Shown here piece after piece: positions 13,186-25,597 of a DNA stretch of 64,000 bases. The notes under the pieces are model-generated. The model made no database searches. It saw nothing but the letters and a program-made list of their open reading frames with translations, and had not been told where the DNA came from. Every line of letters starts with the position of its first letter. The stretch's first letter is position 1. Source of the stretch: Paralvinella palmiformis (taxonomy: Eukaryota; Annelida; Polychaeta; Terebellida; Alvinellidae); the NCBI GenBank assembly GCA_025642065.1, contig JAODUP010000852.1, positions 1 through 64,000 on the forward strand, given 5' to 3'. The position numbers and the translations under genes are program-made.

Positions 13186-14461
13186 CAAGTATTACATCCA
13201 ATTTATTGTATATATGAAATGAACAACAACACATTCATTTTAATGACAATATATTTAAATAAAACGTATTTTAGTAATTAAAGCACTTAATTTATTATTA
13301 GGAGGAATAATAATAAATGCAACTTAAAGAAATTGATTCAATGAAATCTTAAAGTTTTAATATTCTTCGTGTGAGATGATTATGTCCTGATGGGATATTG
13401 TCCAAGGAGATTTTGTCCAGGATTCGTGTTAGTGATATTATTCATAAACATAACTTCGCCCGATAACTTTTCTATCTGTATGCAAATATGTAAACGATCT
13501 CTACAAGGAATGTTGTTTCGTTACTTATCCCCTATTTACGAGAAGCAATATAATTGAGTGAGTGAGTGAGTGAGTGAGTGAGTCAGTAAGTCAGTCAGTC
13601 AATCATTCAATCAGGCAGTCGGTACGTCGAAGTAGTGGGTGGTTTATTTATCTGGCCATATCTGACATTTTAATGAAGTTTCACTCCAATAGAAAACTCT
13701 CACATACAAAGTTTACAGAGCTATGGGGTTCCAGCGCTCTGCATTATCCATTGTTCAATGAGAAAATCAGTATTCAGTTTGGTGATAGAGTTTGATTCAA
13801 ACTTGATACCATATAATGAAGATATTATTTATAAGCACAAATAGCATTATTCCAGAGAGAAAGAGAGTGTGGGGAGAGCCTGATATATTAAATCATAGAC
13901 CAAATATTACTTAATGTCTAAACTGACTGATGTCTCAGATGATTACTATGAACTCACGACAGTATAGGTTCGATTATAGATTTAAAGAAATAAGAGGACA
14001 TTGCCAGAAACCATGGAAAAGGTTGATCCAGGGAACGACAAAAAATAATCCGGGACAGTAAGAATTTTAAAAGTTTAAACATTTATTTTACCAATTTGTT
14101 TTAGATACCTTTATTATTGTGTGTATATACCTAGAAGTATCCCCGGAAGACAGCCGTCATATGGGAATGTTCCAACTGTGCTGCATTCTCATCCATGAAG
14201 CTATAATATGTATAAAATAAACTACGTCTGATATTATACATAATATAGCTCATAATAGAACATCTTGGATAAACGATTCAATGTACACTGATTATAAAAT
14301 TAGTTTATAAGTTTTGTATGTACAATTTATCATAGTTCTAGAAGTAACAGGACAAGGCAGATCAATTTCTGATATTAAAGTGATATATCCTCTCCAGAAC
14401 TGTTTCTTTCATCAGTAAACAGCGAAACAGACATGTGTATGTTTCTGTTGTGGGCCAAACA
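13186..14461. repeat. Segmental duplication block A, copy 2
   Basis: Begins TCAAGTATTACATCCAATTT and is collinear with 1-1268, with only scattered differences. This is the most similar pair in the window and implies a recent duplication. The 73-residue open frame at 13574-13795 is mostly the translated tetranucleotide run. Confidence 0.9.
13553..13621. repeat. GTGA/GTCA minisatellite, copy 2
   Basis: Paralogous to 371-436, with one or two more GTGA units. Confidence 0.9.
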
Positions 14462-14465
14462 ATCT

Positions 14466-14916
14466 ATTACCGAACCCAGAATAAAGCTGAGGTCAGCATC
14501 TGAGATGTCGAAATGTTTTATATACAGGTTTCTTTTGGACCACAGAAATTACCGTTCAAAGAAAACTGTGCTTTCAAAGTAGTTATTATGTGTATGTAGT
14601 AAGTCGCCATTGAACCAAACGCACCTGTTGTCTACTGCGAGGTGTGGTATCAAATGCTATGTTTTACGTGCTTCCGCTTTTTGTACGTAGCCTGTATGTA
14701 GCCGCTTTCCTGTGGGCGTGACATATTTGTCGAGAACGAAAAGCGAATTAACTGGCCCCACAGGCTGATGAGTAGCTCAGACATATGCTTAGGTATACGC
14801 ATACATCTATCAATATGTGGAAGTATGGAACATTTTATATTTAGATTAATGTATTTATATTTATGGATCTAGATCTTAAAGGATGTTAGATATGTTGATG
14901 TTATGTGCCTGTTGCC
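14466..14916. repeat. Segmental duplication block B, copy 2
   Basis: Collinear with 3767-4227. It is joined directly to block A because the 2.5-kb spacer of unit 1 is absent. Its right end at 14916 is the insertion point of a 5'-truncated LINE. Confidence 0.85.
14471..14764 (-). pseudogene. Broken paralogue of the unknown 98-codon exon
   Basis: It matches 3778-4071 over the full length, including both splice-like borders. Relative to that copy there is one extra base near 14607 and one missing base near 14546. Between these the minus-strand frame is shifted and meets TAA, so the exon cannot be read through. Direct comparison of the two copies shows this. The intact copy is therefore the better candidate for a functional exon. 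Confidence 0.55.
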
Positions 14917-16324
14917 TCTCTATATTCTAAACAAATACATACCTGTTTCAAATTGTACCTTTGTATCTAAAGTTATAGAAAAGGCAGTTGTTTTCCATCT
15001 AAACAAATATTTAATCAATAATAACCTTATTGAATCACTACAGTCTACATATCAAGGTAGTTACATTACCGAAACAGCCTTGGTTCTGGTCAAAAATGAT
15101 ATTATTATGTCAATTGAACAAGGTAAGCCAATATTATTTATTCTTCTGAACCTGTCTGCTGCATTTGATACAGCTAATTATAATATACGTTTCTCTATGT
15201 TATAAGGCATGTTCGGTCCGTCATGTAAAGTACTTGAATGGATTCAATCCTATCTGGAACAAAGCTCCCAGAGAGTGTCTGTTCATGGTATTTTATCTGA
15301 CGTTGAGTTTTTGTTATCTGGTGTACCACATGATTCAGTTCTTGGTCGTTTGGTTTTCACAATGTATAGCCGTCCTCTTGGGATCATTGCGCAGCGATAT
15401 GGCGTTAAATATCACTTGTATGCTGTATATATCACTCGATCCTGACAATGAGTTAAATTTCTTCTCTCCCTTGAAGAATTTAGATATCTTCTGAGACTAA
15501 ATGATAATAAAACTAATATTCTATATTTGGCATCACCACATTGCATTAAATCCTTAAAGACACCAACATTACAGATGGTTGCATCTTCGATTAACCCTAA
15601 TGGGTCAGTAACAAATCTAGGGGTTATTTTTGACCAATGTATTAACATGTATGAACATGTCACATCAGTATGCCGAGCTGCCTACTACCACCTTAAGAAC
15701 ATCCACTGTTTAAAAGCATTCTTGACACAAGAAGCACTTGTAACTGTAGTCCATGCCTTTGTTACATCTCGTATAGACTATTGTAACTCCCTGTTATATG
15801 GCATATCTGATTATGACATCAATCGCATTCAGCGAATTCAGAATAGTGCAGCTCGCGTAGTGATAAATACTCGAACATATGATCATATCACCCCGATTCT
15901 TCAAAATTTACATTGACCACGTTGTCAAGATTTTATTAATAACTTATAAATCTAACACCTAAAGGCCTGTGTTAAATGGTTTCCATTAGAAAGTCATAGC
16001 TCAAAACTCAAGTCATCCAGTCAGATACTATTGCAGGTGCCTGTGTCTCGGCTCAGGTCATATGTTGATTGTGAGTTTAGTGTAATGACGCAGCCCCCAC
16101 TTTGTGGAATAAGTTGCCGGCAAATATTAGAAATGCATCGTCCCCTTAAAATTTTAAATCCGTTCTAATAACATACCTGTTCAAGGTCACTTTCACAGAT
16201 AAATAATAATTATCTTTTAAATGTCATAGGTTTTTTACATATTGTTTTGTTATTATTATATTACATATTATTTGTACAGTGCATTTGAATGACTCCTGCT
16301 AGTAAGGACGCTTTATTAAATATA

Positions 16325-16330
<6 letters not shown>
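14917..16330 (+). mobile_element. 5'-truncated LINE (CR1/L2/Rex-type RT), copy 1, decayed
   Basis: It begins inside the reverse-transcriptase domain (VSNCTFVSKVIEKAV) and ends in a TTATTAAATATACATTATTATT tail. RT motifs can be followed across several frames: LSAAFDT near 15150, GVPHDSVLG near 15320 (usual GVPQGSVLG), HLYAVY near 15415 where HLYADDTQLY is expected, and the C-terminal RI-DYCNSLLYGIS near 15770. Frameshifts, in-frame stops and an internal deletion show that it is dead. It is collinear with the better copy on the minus strand at 33056-34797. The position exactly between block B and block C suggests it landed at the unit junction. Confidence 0.88.
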
Positions 16331-16373
<43 letters not shown>

Positions 16374-16443
16374 GTTATTATTATTCTTCTTCTTCTTATT
16401 GTTATTATTATTATTATTAAGTAGTAGTAGTAGTAGTAGTAGT
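16322..16443. repeat. ATT/CTT/TAG trinucleotide microsatellite at the LINE tail
   Basis: A long TTA run grown from the LINE 3' tail passes through CTT into TAG repeats. It ends at the first base of block C in unit 3. Confidence 0.95.
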
Positions 16444-17265
16444 ATTGACAGATTTTAATTAAAGGAAATTAATCTTTACCGATTTCAAAACTTCGAGTAT
16501 TAGCACGTTTCAGGTATTTAGACTTAAATAGCATGAATACAGTATTGACATTAACGTGAAATGTGTATTTTATGATGACCAGTACAGTGTTAATTACCTT
16601 TCCGTAAAAGTGTTTTTGATAGATCCAGATTTCAGTGTTCCAACAATCCCAGTGTTACGATGGTCGGACAGTCACAAATGTTTTACCTCTTACATTATGA
16701 TGAGAAGCCCTCAACTCTGCTGGCGACGCCAGGTTCTAATTGGCAAAACAGTGCAGTATAAAAATTCTACTTGAACAACGGACTGTTCGGATGCATTGTT
16801 GTCAAAACAACACCATGTCGGAAAATAGACATCACAGCCGTGGCATTACAGTAGTGTTTTTCATCTAATCAGCCAATTGGCGAGGCTTTCTCCACCGACT
16901 ATGCAATATATATTGTAAATTGTAAATTTATTTAGACTTACTCCTCGTTGTGAAGCAGTAAAATACAAACCGTATGCGTTTCCCTCTCTTGGATATCGTA
17001 TCTAAGACACGTAAAATAACTGCCATATCGGCCATTAAACAAATACTTTCAAACGTTTTGTTTGGTTTGAAAACAAGATTATTTCCACAGTTTTCAAGTC
17101 AAGCAAATAATGTACAAAAAGAAGCAAAGAAAATAAAATTGATAATAATAAAAAGTTACATTTTCGAATATTTTCTGGCTCCCAAGAAACATTTGATATT
17201 TAGGATTAACCCTTTTCCTCTTATCTTCGAAATAATCTGAAGCTGATTGCAGATAATAATAATAA

Positions 17266-17420
17266 TTGATGTTTTACGGCCACTTTTGTGCACAAAGTAG
17301 GCTGAATGGGCCGAGCGACCTCCAAAGGTAATGAAGCGAACTCAAAGATGAAACACCCTTTTCGAATTCAGGCGGTTGTGGTCTGTGATCCAACGCACTA
17401 TCAGCTAGATCACGGGTCGT
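17266..17420 (-). mobile_element. tRNA-derived SINE, family 1, degraded copy
   Basis: Read on the minus strand it has the family layout: a degraded tRNA-like head, the GTGTTTCATCTTTGA central motif, the TTACCTTTGGAGGTCGCTCGG motif, then GTGCACAAAAGTGGCCGTAAAACATC and a short ATC-rich tail. The B-box area is damaged. It is absent from the paralogous C block, so it inserted after that duplication. Confidence 0.75.
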
Positions 17421-17492
17421 GCACTCTCCGCGTTCACCTATAGCATAACAGATGTTAATATGTGATTTTAATATATACCAGATATATACTAA

Positions 17493-17493
<1 letters not shown>

Positions 17494-17536
<43 letters not shown>
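17494..17536. repeat. TA microsatellite
   Basis: Pure TA run. The Tyr-Ile open frame across it is an artefact. Confidence 0.96.
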
Positions 17537-17539
<3 letters not shown>

Positions 17540-18664
17540 CTGTCATTATGACACGACTCTAAAAATTGCTGTAATAATCACGGTGTAGATTGTGAGAAAA
17601 TTTAAGCAACTTAAACTATATATTATATGATATCACTTAATTATGAATTTAAAACTGGAACTGGGCATACTCTTTTAGAATCGTTCAATCATTGAGCTGG
17701 TCACGTGACAAAACATAATTTAATAAAGCAACCGTTTCGAACTACTCAACCAGCCATCATCGCTCTGCACCCGATAATCTATTTAGTCTGTGGTCTTTTG
17801 TTTTATTTATTTCTGGTATTGCAGTTGACGAAATTGAAAATAAAGTTCAGTTGAAGTGCAGATGACACATTAAACAAATTCATTGTAGGATATATAACAT
17901 ACTCCATCTACGGTTTCCCTAAACAATGTGCCAAAATTATTTAAAGTCAGACAAATATCTAAGATGTTCTTTTCTGTGTTAGTAAACCAAAAGAAAAATG
18001 GCAAGAATACACTTCATACTTGATTTCCGGCGTCTGGATTATTTCCTGTCTGGAGTGTCTCTTGTCAGTGACGCAGTATAATACGGCAATACTGTTTTCT
18101 GTGTGTCTTGTTTTGAGCTACCGTAATTAGCGACACCTTCAAGACAGTCAAAATCCGGTAAATCTTCCCCCAAAAGCGTAATTTATCAAATCAAGCAAAG
18201 CCATGTCACACGATAATGCGATATTTAAGGGCTACTTCAAAGTAGAACACGATATATGTGCTGTGTTGTCCTCGTTTGTAGAAGGCAACCCTCATAACTA
18301 CTAGTGGATATTCCTGCAGGTATCCTCCGGTTTCGGCTATTTATGACCACTAAAAGGGGCTATTTCTTTGCTCGGTGTTAGTTTATGGTCATGCAGCATC
18401 CACGAACTTCATATATGTCCAGCGGGCACGCATTTGTACATCTAAGAATGCGGATCGGCGAGATCTTCTTATCACTGTGCTAGACTTTGTAGACGTCATA
18501 AAGTGGGAACCGGTGGTTTGCACTTGGTGCTCTCATTCGAGAACCATTTCCTTAACACCCATTCTGCACGTGATGAGATCGACTATCGCTCGTGTCGTAG
18601 CTAAATTGGCGATGTCACACAACCCTTGCTATCTTTACAGTCGATTCACGTACCTTGAACTGTG

Positions 18665-19190
18665 TTAGTGATATTATTCGTAACCAGAACTTCTCCCTAT
18701 AACTCTTCTATCTGTATGCAAATGTAAACCGATCTCTGCAAGGAATGTTATATTGTTATTTACTCCAATTTACGAAAAAGAATGTGAGCGAGCGAGCGAG
18801 TGAGTGAGTGAGTGTGTCAGTGGGTCAGTCTGTTAGTCAGTCAGGTACTCAGTCAGTCAATCAGTCAATCAGTGAGTCGGTGAGCCAGCCAGTGAGTGAA
18901 TGAGCCTGCCAGTGAGTGAGCGCGAGTGAGTTAATCATTCGGTAAATCAGACAGTCAGTGAGTCAGGTAGCTAGTGAGTGGTTTGTTTATCTGTTTTGAA
19001 TGATGTTCCACTCCAGTAGAAAAATCTCACAAACAATAGTTACTTGATTCAGTTCGAATACCGAGCCATAGGTTTCCCGCACTTTGCTTTATCCATTGTT
19101 CTATCAGAATGTCGGTATTAAGTTGGCTAAAAGCGTTTGATTCAAACTTGATACCATATAATGTAGATAATAGTCACACGCGCATATAGC
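18665..19190. repeat. Segmental duplication block A, partial diverged copy 3
   Basis: GTTAGTGATATTATTC onward matches 241-660 and 13426-13845 with many substitutions, until the copies part near 19190. Block C is joined to it directly. Confidence 0.8.
18784..18985. repeat. Expanded GTGA/GTCA/AGCC minisatellite, copy 3
   Basis: About 200 bases of GAGC, GAGT, GTCA and CAGT tetranucleotides, roughly three times the length of the paralogous runs in the two other A blocks. Confidence 0.9.
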
Positions 19191-21305
19191 ATTATCCCAT
19201 GCGCATGCATGGAAACAAACTACTAAATGCACATAAGCATACACCTCCCTTGCCTGCAATAATACACATTTACATAAGATAGAAGCTTGTGTACTCAGTG
19301 GACATAAGCGATGAACATTGCCTAAAATAAAAACTATTCACAATAAACTACAGCATAAATACCACATTTTATGTTTCCATAAAATCACTTGACAGGTTGC
19401 TAGAGCACAAAGAAGCTAAGCATGATATCGATTTTTATGCCTCGCAGAGCACAGATTCGCCGAAGCAAGACGTTCGATCCTATCTAAGTATTCTTTGTGG
19501 TCTCTTAGCAATCATCCACATTCCATTATTTAAGGGAAAAACTGGCTGAACATTGATTGAACATTGATAAACGACACACTCACTCAAATTATCGGGTCAC
19601 GAGTTATGAGATCTAGCCTTAAAATGTCCCATCTGTAGTAGAGATTCTGTACTCAAGTGAGTTATCCATTCTCCATTCAAGCTTTGCAGATTTAGCATCA
19701 AATTTGCAGTAGTAATCATATTTTTAAACAAGGCTAATTCGCATGAATTGTTATCTAAAATGTATGGGATATCATCAGCTCCCCTTAATTACTGCAAAAC
19801 AATCATGGGCCTAACCCGTATTAGACTTTGAAAGAGTCCCCTTTTTACTGGCTGCTAATCCGCTTAATAGTGGGAAATAGATCGTTAATTATTAATTTAT
19901 TATTATCTTTTGGTCATCGAAGTGAACACTGTTATCGGTTCTCCGATAATATATTCATCTTGTCCAGTTTATAACAACGTCATATCGATATAATTATCAT
20001 AAATCGAGCCGTCATTGTACGAGCAGATGGTAGTTCTACCTGCTTCCGGGGTGTGCCATTGGCCTAAGGATTCACTGTTGCTGACCATCAGGTGCCCCAT
20101 TATCCAAAGATCCTTTGTCTACTAAGCGATGGGCCTGATCAAAATCGGTGTATCAACTTTGATTAATAACCCACCCTTTGTGGCTGGATTAAAAATCGAT
20201 GTTTATCACTTAGCATGCTGAAAATAAGACGCACATTCGCTATTCACCCTGGCTTTCGAAGCCATTCAAATTAACGTTGCCCATATCTGGTTAAAGTGTT
20301 TATAAAAATCGCATAATTGCAAAGCCGTTTATAAAAAGCTACTTTCGCTGGAAACGTACTAGATAGTTTAAAGAACCAGCAATTAATGTTACGTTTGTCA
20401 TTTTTAATAGTTTTGTGGCATTTATTGATTGTATAGAGGAAAGTTTCTGTATAGAAAATAAGAAACTCAGACCAGATAAATGTTCAGTCAATTGTTTGCA
20501 CTTTTTATTTCTTTGACTCTTTTCGCTTCTTCGTTTTATAATTATATTGTTGAATTACGGGGATACACGAGCTAAGTGTTTATATCTGTATGAAAAGCAT
20601 CGCCACAAAAACAATAACCAGCGGGTATGGTATAGCCCATAACAAATATAAAACTCACAACCTTATTAATCTACACGATATAATTTTGCCGTCCATATTT
20701 AACAGCCGTAACCCTGAACTTTAGGCACGCTTTACTCTTAGCACAATGGCAAATAATTAATTTGTTTTTGAAGATAGTCGGAATTTCATCTTACGAAAGT
20801 TCAGATAACGTCTACTGAAAAATAGCAACTTTTTCACTGTCAAATATCTTATCGAAATGCGAATCATTTACTATAAGGAGTCGGGATTTTCGTGTACTAT
20901 CGAGATTTAAAGACAAAATTCAAGAAAGATATATGGCCAGCTTGGTAAAGTACCGGGATCGGTTCGAGTCTGGCGAATTATTCATTCATCGCTGGAGAAA
21001 ACAGCCCAATCGATAGCCTAATATCGACGACACCGTCTTGTCAAAGCGTACCATATAGACGATCGGTCACTCCGTCTTCCTACAAGGACACGCAAACACT
21101 GCCAGTTTATAACCCGACATCTGACAAGCGCTTCATTTATTTATGAGCCAATGAACAAATGATCGATTTTCTGTTTTGTGTGTGTGTGTGTGGAAATTGC
21201 ATACTTCGACCACAACAAGGATCTGGTCGAAACCGATTTCCCAGTGAACTATAAAATGTCGGGTGTGCCCGGATCAGTAGAAGACGAAAATTCGAATTTG
21301 TCGCC
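19191..21305. other. Intergenic region upstream of the LRR gene
   Basis: I see no gene, tRNA or classifiable element. The sequence is less repetitive than its surroundings. A short TG run lies at 21177-21192, about 110 bases before the LRR start codon. The promoter could not be located. Confidence 0.5.
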
Positions 21306-22569
21306 ATGGCATGGTACAGGAATATACTCGTTATTGCAGTCGTATCATCGATAATCATCGAACCATCATCATCTGGTTCGATCCTATACAAGAATGCAAA
21401 AGGCGGCCTTACAGCCTTCCCGCACAATATACCATCTGATGTTACAGAGATCCAGATCCAGCGTTCCAATATCCCGATTATTGACTACATCGAGCCATTC
21501 TCGTCACTGACCGTCTTCATATTCGTTGATAACGGATTGCTGACGTTTCCCGACTTTTCTAACGTTTCCGGTAGCCTAAGCCGGATCCTCTTGTCGCAGA
21601 ATAACATCTCAACGGTATATCTGCCGCCGATGCCGGCTCTGCGCACACTGGATTTGGGGAATAACAATCTCGTACAGATTCCCGACATCCACAGAACTAC
21701 CCCGGCGCTGACTAATCTATATCTCGGCTACAATAGAATAATGCGCATTGATTGCATTGGACCATTTCCTTCGTTGGTGTCTTTGAACTTGGATTCGAAT
21801 CCCTTGGCGGTCTTTCCCGAGCTGACAAACGTTCGCACAACGCTGGAAGAACTCTACCTGGTCGATACGCCAATTCAAAAGATCAAACGCTTGCCCCTCA
21901 TGCCGCGTCTTAGATTCCTGAAGATAGGCAACTGCGAAGTGGAAGAGTTCCCCGATTTGACCAACGTTAGCTCAAATCTAGAGACCTTGTACTTCTACAG
22001 GTGTAAGATAAAATCCATAGGCTATCTGCCGGAAATGGCCAACTTGAAGAGTTTTTTCGTATATCGGAACGCAATAAGAGAATTTCCAAACTTGGTCAAC
22101 ATCAGTTCAAAACTGGTTAACTTGGATTTGGCATACAACGAGATCAGGCGTGTTGATGCCATGCCGAGGATGCCAGCCCTGCAGACGATCAAGCTGGATG
22201 GGAACGGCATAGATGAGTTCCCAGACCTATCCAATGCCGCTGATATGCTGGACACAGTGAGGCTTTACAAGAATAGAATCGCCTATATACCATATGAGAG
22301 GATAATTCCCCTCCTGCAACTGAAAAATTTAGATTTGAGGCAAAATCCCTTAACCACACTGCCACATTTCTGCCACTTGAACCACACACTCAGTATAAAG
22401 CTGCAAGGATCGAATTTCAATTGTGACTGGCGAATGGGATTTCTTAAAATAATGGAAAAAGCTCACAATGTTACATACCCGAAAGAAACGCCCAACTGTG
22501 TCTACCCTACTCGCTTGGTTGGAAGACCGTGGAGCAGAATAAGCATTATGGAATTGATTAATGAAACGG
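21306..22569 (+). CDS. LRR-PAN gene, exon 1 (signal peptide, LRR array, cap)
   Basis: 1264 bases, ending one base into codon 422. The uninterrupted frame, signal peptide and regular LRRs make this part certain as coding sequence. The alternative unspliced end adds nine residues (MYKTIILNG) before TAA. Confidence 0.9.
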
Positions 22570-23117
22570 GTATGTACAAAACTATCATTCTAAACGGTTA
22601 ACCTTGTTCCGAAATACTGCTCGTGTTGTTGTTGTTTTTATTGTTGGAGCCGCTGCTGGTTTTTTAGTTGTTGCTGCTGTTTCTCATTTGGTCGAGTTTT
22701 GGCTTCATCAAATCAATTTCGCCACACAGCAAACACTTCCGTAGATTCGCTGAACAATCTATTCTAATTACGCAATTCATACAATTACATTTCGTTTACT
22801 GATGTGACATTTTCTGTGCTCTGCCACAGCCTTCTAATTAATGAAGCATGGCGAAATGTTTTTCCCTAGGAGACCAGCCCGAGCCGGCTCCCTTTCAGCA
22901 ATTTATCTTCCGAAAAATCGATGCCTCTACCTGGAGCTGTCCTATGGCTGTCGACACAGTTAGTACTGTTAGCAAGATGCGATGTGATGCTCTTTGTGGA
23001 CGAACGCCGAGTTGTTTCATGTTTTCGGATCTAGATGGACTCTGCCTTCTGACCAATTCAGACGTCGGCAGGCCTGAGACACTCAACAGACTCGGAAATT
23101 GGTATTTCCGAAATTAA
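21306..23117 (+). CDS. Secreted leucine-rich-repeat protein with PAN/apple-like C-terminal domain
   Basis: I infer two exons, 21306-22569 and 22870-23117, giving 503 residues. Exon 1 starts with a signal peptide (about 1-24, hydrophobic core LVIAVVSSIII). Then follow alternating LRRs in pairs of about 47 residues: one type ends in FPDLSNVS-like loops, the other in a PxMPxL loop, each with LxxLxLxxN cores. A C-terminal cap has Cys373 (CDW) and Cys398. Exon 1 alone would stop at TAA 22599-22601. However, GG|GTATGT at 22569-22575 is a strong donor, and TTTTTCCCTAG|GA at 22859-22871 is a good acceptor. Both are phase 1, and the join gives Gly422 followed by a Cys-rich domain (Cys445, 460, 464, 470, 480; pattern CxxxC, SCFMF, LCLL) like a PAN/apple module. 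The 248-base exon has no start codon of its own near a plausible 5' end. There is no membrane segment, so a secreted recognition or matrix protein is likely. The exact role is unknown. The intron is inferred, not proven. Confidence 0.75.
22870..23117 (+). CDS. LRR-PAN gene, exon 2 (PAN/apple-like domain)
   Basis: 248 bases, phase 1 at entry, ending TAA 23115-23117. It encodes about 81 residues with five cysteines. It follows the LRR exon by 300 bases on the same strand, in a compatible phase. Confidence 0.65.
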
Positions 23118-23270
23118 CTTTATTCCTACCGCATGCGACCGATTAACGGCACTGGAGTGCTTACGCATTCGAATAGCCATAGTCACCCGGCTCTTAATTG
23201 ACGCCGAGCCCTTATTATGTACAAAGCTATTCATCGGCCCCTAAAAACACACGTTCCTAGACAGTGTTAA

Positions 23271-23842
23271 GCTGAGATTCCATATACACGGTATGCGGCA
23301 TGCGGGATGCGGCATGCGGATACGGCAAAAATGGAACAGTATGTAAGCAGACGTGCTCGGTTCCATATGTCCGGATGCGGGATACGATTTGTCCTGCGAC
23401 TGCGTACCGATGCGGATACGGCAAACTGAATCGCTCCATGTAGCGATTCGTACGGCAAAAAATAAAAACCGGATGTGGGGAATCCAGAATATGACGTCAG
23501 GAGCAGGTGTTTCCCGAACAATTTGGGCTGATTTTAGATTATCTGGTCAACCTGAAGTATTGTTCGAATTTCTCCACATCAAATTGTAGTTCAAAACTTC
23601 AGCATATTGCTCAATAAACATTGTAAGGCTGTAACAACAGGATATAGTTTTAATAATAATTTTATATATTTTTTTAGTTTAGATCTATAATGTGTAAAAT
23701 CTGTTTTGGGGGAGTAACTGACCCCCCTCTACACAAGCACAGCATGACAGACAAAACCCATGGGAACGCATGTACATATGGAATCACACTAATCGCATGC
23801 CGGATACCGCATCACCGTATACCGCGTATATGGAATCTAAGC
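23271..23842. mobile_element. Non-autonomous DNA transposon with 28-bp inverted termini
   Basis: GCTGAGATTCCATATACACG at 23271 is repeated in inverse orientation at 23815-23842, with three mismatches in 28 positions. Inside both ends lie GC-rich subterminal words (GGCATGCGG, GGATGCGG, GGATACGG and complements). No transposase frame is present; small frames inside are not related to anything I recognise. A target-site duplication is not clear (perhaps TTA), so the superfamily is open. It lies 153 bases downstream of the LRR-PAN stop codon and supplies an AATAAA at 23612. Confidence 0.75.
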
Positions 23843-23953
23843 CTTATAATTAACAGTGTAAATTTACAAGCTCAAAAGAAAACAAAAAAGTAGTTTACGG
23901 TAGTTAAATTATGCTGATGGTTATTCCATATCTTGAATAATTCGGTCGTGCAC

Positions 23954-24173
23954 AATTAGCCGTCATAGACAATGGCCCCTCTTCATATTAGCACTAGTCG
24001 TGTGTACGTTTGTGGGATACATTAACTTTCCAATGTACAATGAAGCTTTATCCTGATATACATAATTAGCCGTCATGGACAATGGCCCCTCTTCATATTA
24101 GCACTAGTCGTGTGTACGTTTGTGGGATACATTAACTTCCCAATGTACAATGAAACCTTATCCTGCTATAATC
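23954..24173. repeat. Tandem duplication, two 110-bp units
   Basis: AATTAGCCGTCAT starts at 23954 and again at 24064. The units are nearly identical through GACAATGGCCCCTCTTC and the GTGTGTACGTTTGTGG motif, so the duplication is recent. Confidence 0.92.
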
Positions 24174-24508
24174 TCTACTTCAGTAGTTCAATGTAGCCCT
24201 TCTAACCGAATTTCACAAACTTAATTACAACTCTTGCGTTTTTTTAGATAAAGATAATCGCGACACGAAAGTACTATTTCAACTCTGAACTAATCTGTTA
24301 AAAATTACTAGACCAATACTTATCACCATCAGTTAGTACTGGTATCTTGGTATCTTCGCTCTTTGTTAAAATTCCACCTGTGTATAAGCCAAGGCTATTT
24401 ATCGGTAATGTTCAGCGTGCTTTCGTGCTAATGCAAATTGAGTTTCAATACGTGCTCCAAAGGGGAAGTATTAGACTCGATACGTGCATGCATGGAACAA
24501 TATTAATC

Positions 24509-24510
<2 letters not shown>

Positions 24511-24559
<49 letters not shown>
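24511..24559. repeat. TA microsatellite
   Basis: Pure TA run of about 49 bases. Confidence 0.96.
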
Positions 24560-24561
<2 letters not shown>

Positions 24562-24599
24562 AAACTCAATCACGCTTACATACCTGGATACTTATATAC

Positions 24600-24960
24600 A
24601 CATAAAATATACACGCACACCCCTTATCTTAGTAAGAAAAAAGCATATCCATTGTTTTCTGAAAGCACCATGCAATACACGTAAAAACAGGGTTGTTTTC
24701 ACCAATTATCGCCTACACATCGGTAACTAATATTTGATATATACATGGCACCTAGATTTGAAAACTAGGATAACTGGGATAACTCGAGGTACCATTATAT
24801 TTATAACGAAATTAATTCCCATTCCCCTTGAATGCCCTTCAAAGAACTGGTATTTAAATAGACATGTATATTTAAGTGAGGAAGACATCAATAAAATTCA
24901 GAGGAAAATATTGTTTTGGACTAATGCGTGTCAGCTATTTATGCCAGAATGAGATTGCTA
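24600..24960. repeat. Dispersed repeat, inverted relative to the copy at 45880-46100
   Basis: ATGGCACCTAGATTTGAAAA, then ACTGGGATAACTCGA and a CCATTAT-ATAACGAAATTAATTCC stretch, match the reverse complement of 45900-45985. The match continues through AAAACAGGGTTGTTTTC at 24685, which pairs with the complement of 46025-46040. The family is unclassified and no ends were defined. Confidence 0.7.
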
Positions 24961-25597
24961 ATAAAATTTGGCGATTCCTTTCCGCAGCAGATGGGCGATA
25001 AAAGATGAAACGTTCATAAATATTCGCTCAAGTGTTGGTTACTTCGTGTAACGTAGCGATTACATTAGTCGAACACGCAACTTGTTGTGGATAATTAATT
25101 CCTGTCAATAAAATCTCCGAAGTGTTGGATACTCTGGACCCCATAATATAAACAGCCATGTACTGAGTTTTCATTTTTAACTTGTCAATCCACATTAACC
25201 ATGCAAATACATACATCTATGCTACACTATTTTTACATCTAAATTTGGCAGAAGAAATAAGATGGCTGTTCTTTTCGGGTTTGATTGAATTGTACTATTA
25301 ACCAAGCGCTTCTACCTATAGCAAATACTGACTAGCCGTATTAAGAAATCTAGAAGATCCAATATGAAATTGAAACCCACAAATGCTAGTCATCTTGCCT
25401 TAACAGCTGTAATTGAGCCACGGATAAATTGTATCTAAATAAAATAGTTTGACTTCGTATTATGTGGAAATATGAAGATTACCATTCATTATACGACAAC
25501 TCATACTAATGGTGTGCAGGATCTAAATGACATGCTATGATGGGCTGAAGTTGGCTTAGAATATTCGGCAAATTTCGTCACCTGAGGTCACCTAGGT

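Larger units (their letters stand above)
16441..18665. repeat. Segmental duplication block C, copy in unit 3
   Basis: Collinear with 10920-12690 but more diverged and longer. Inserted sequences include a tRNA-derived SINE (17266-17420) and a TA microsatellite (17494-17536). Frames near 18375-18668 do not agree with the frames of the paralogous copy. Confidence 0.85.
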
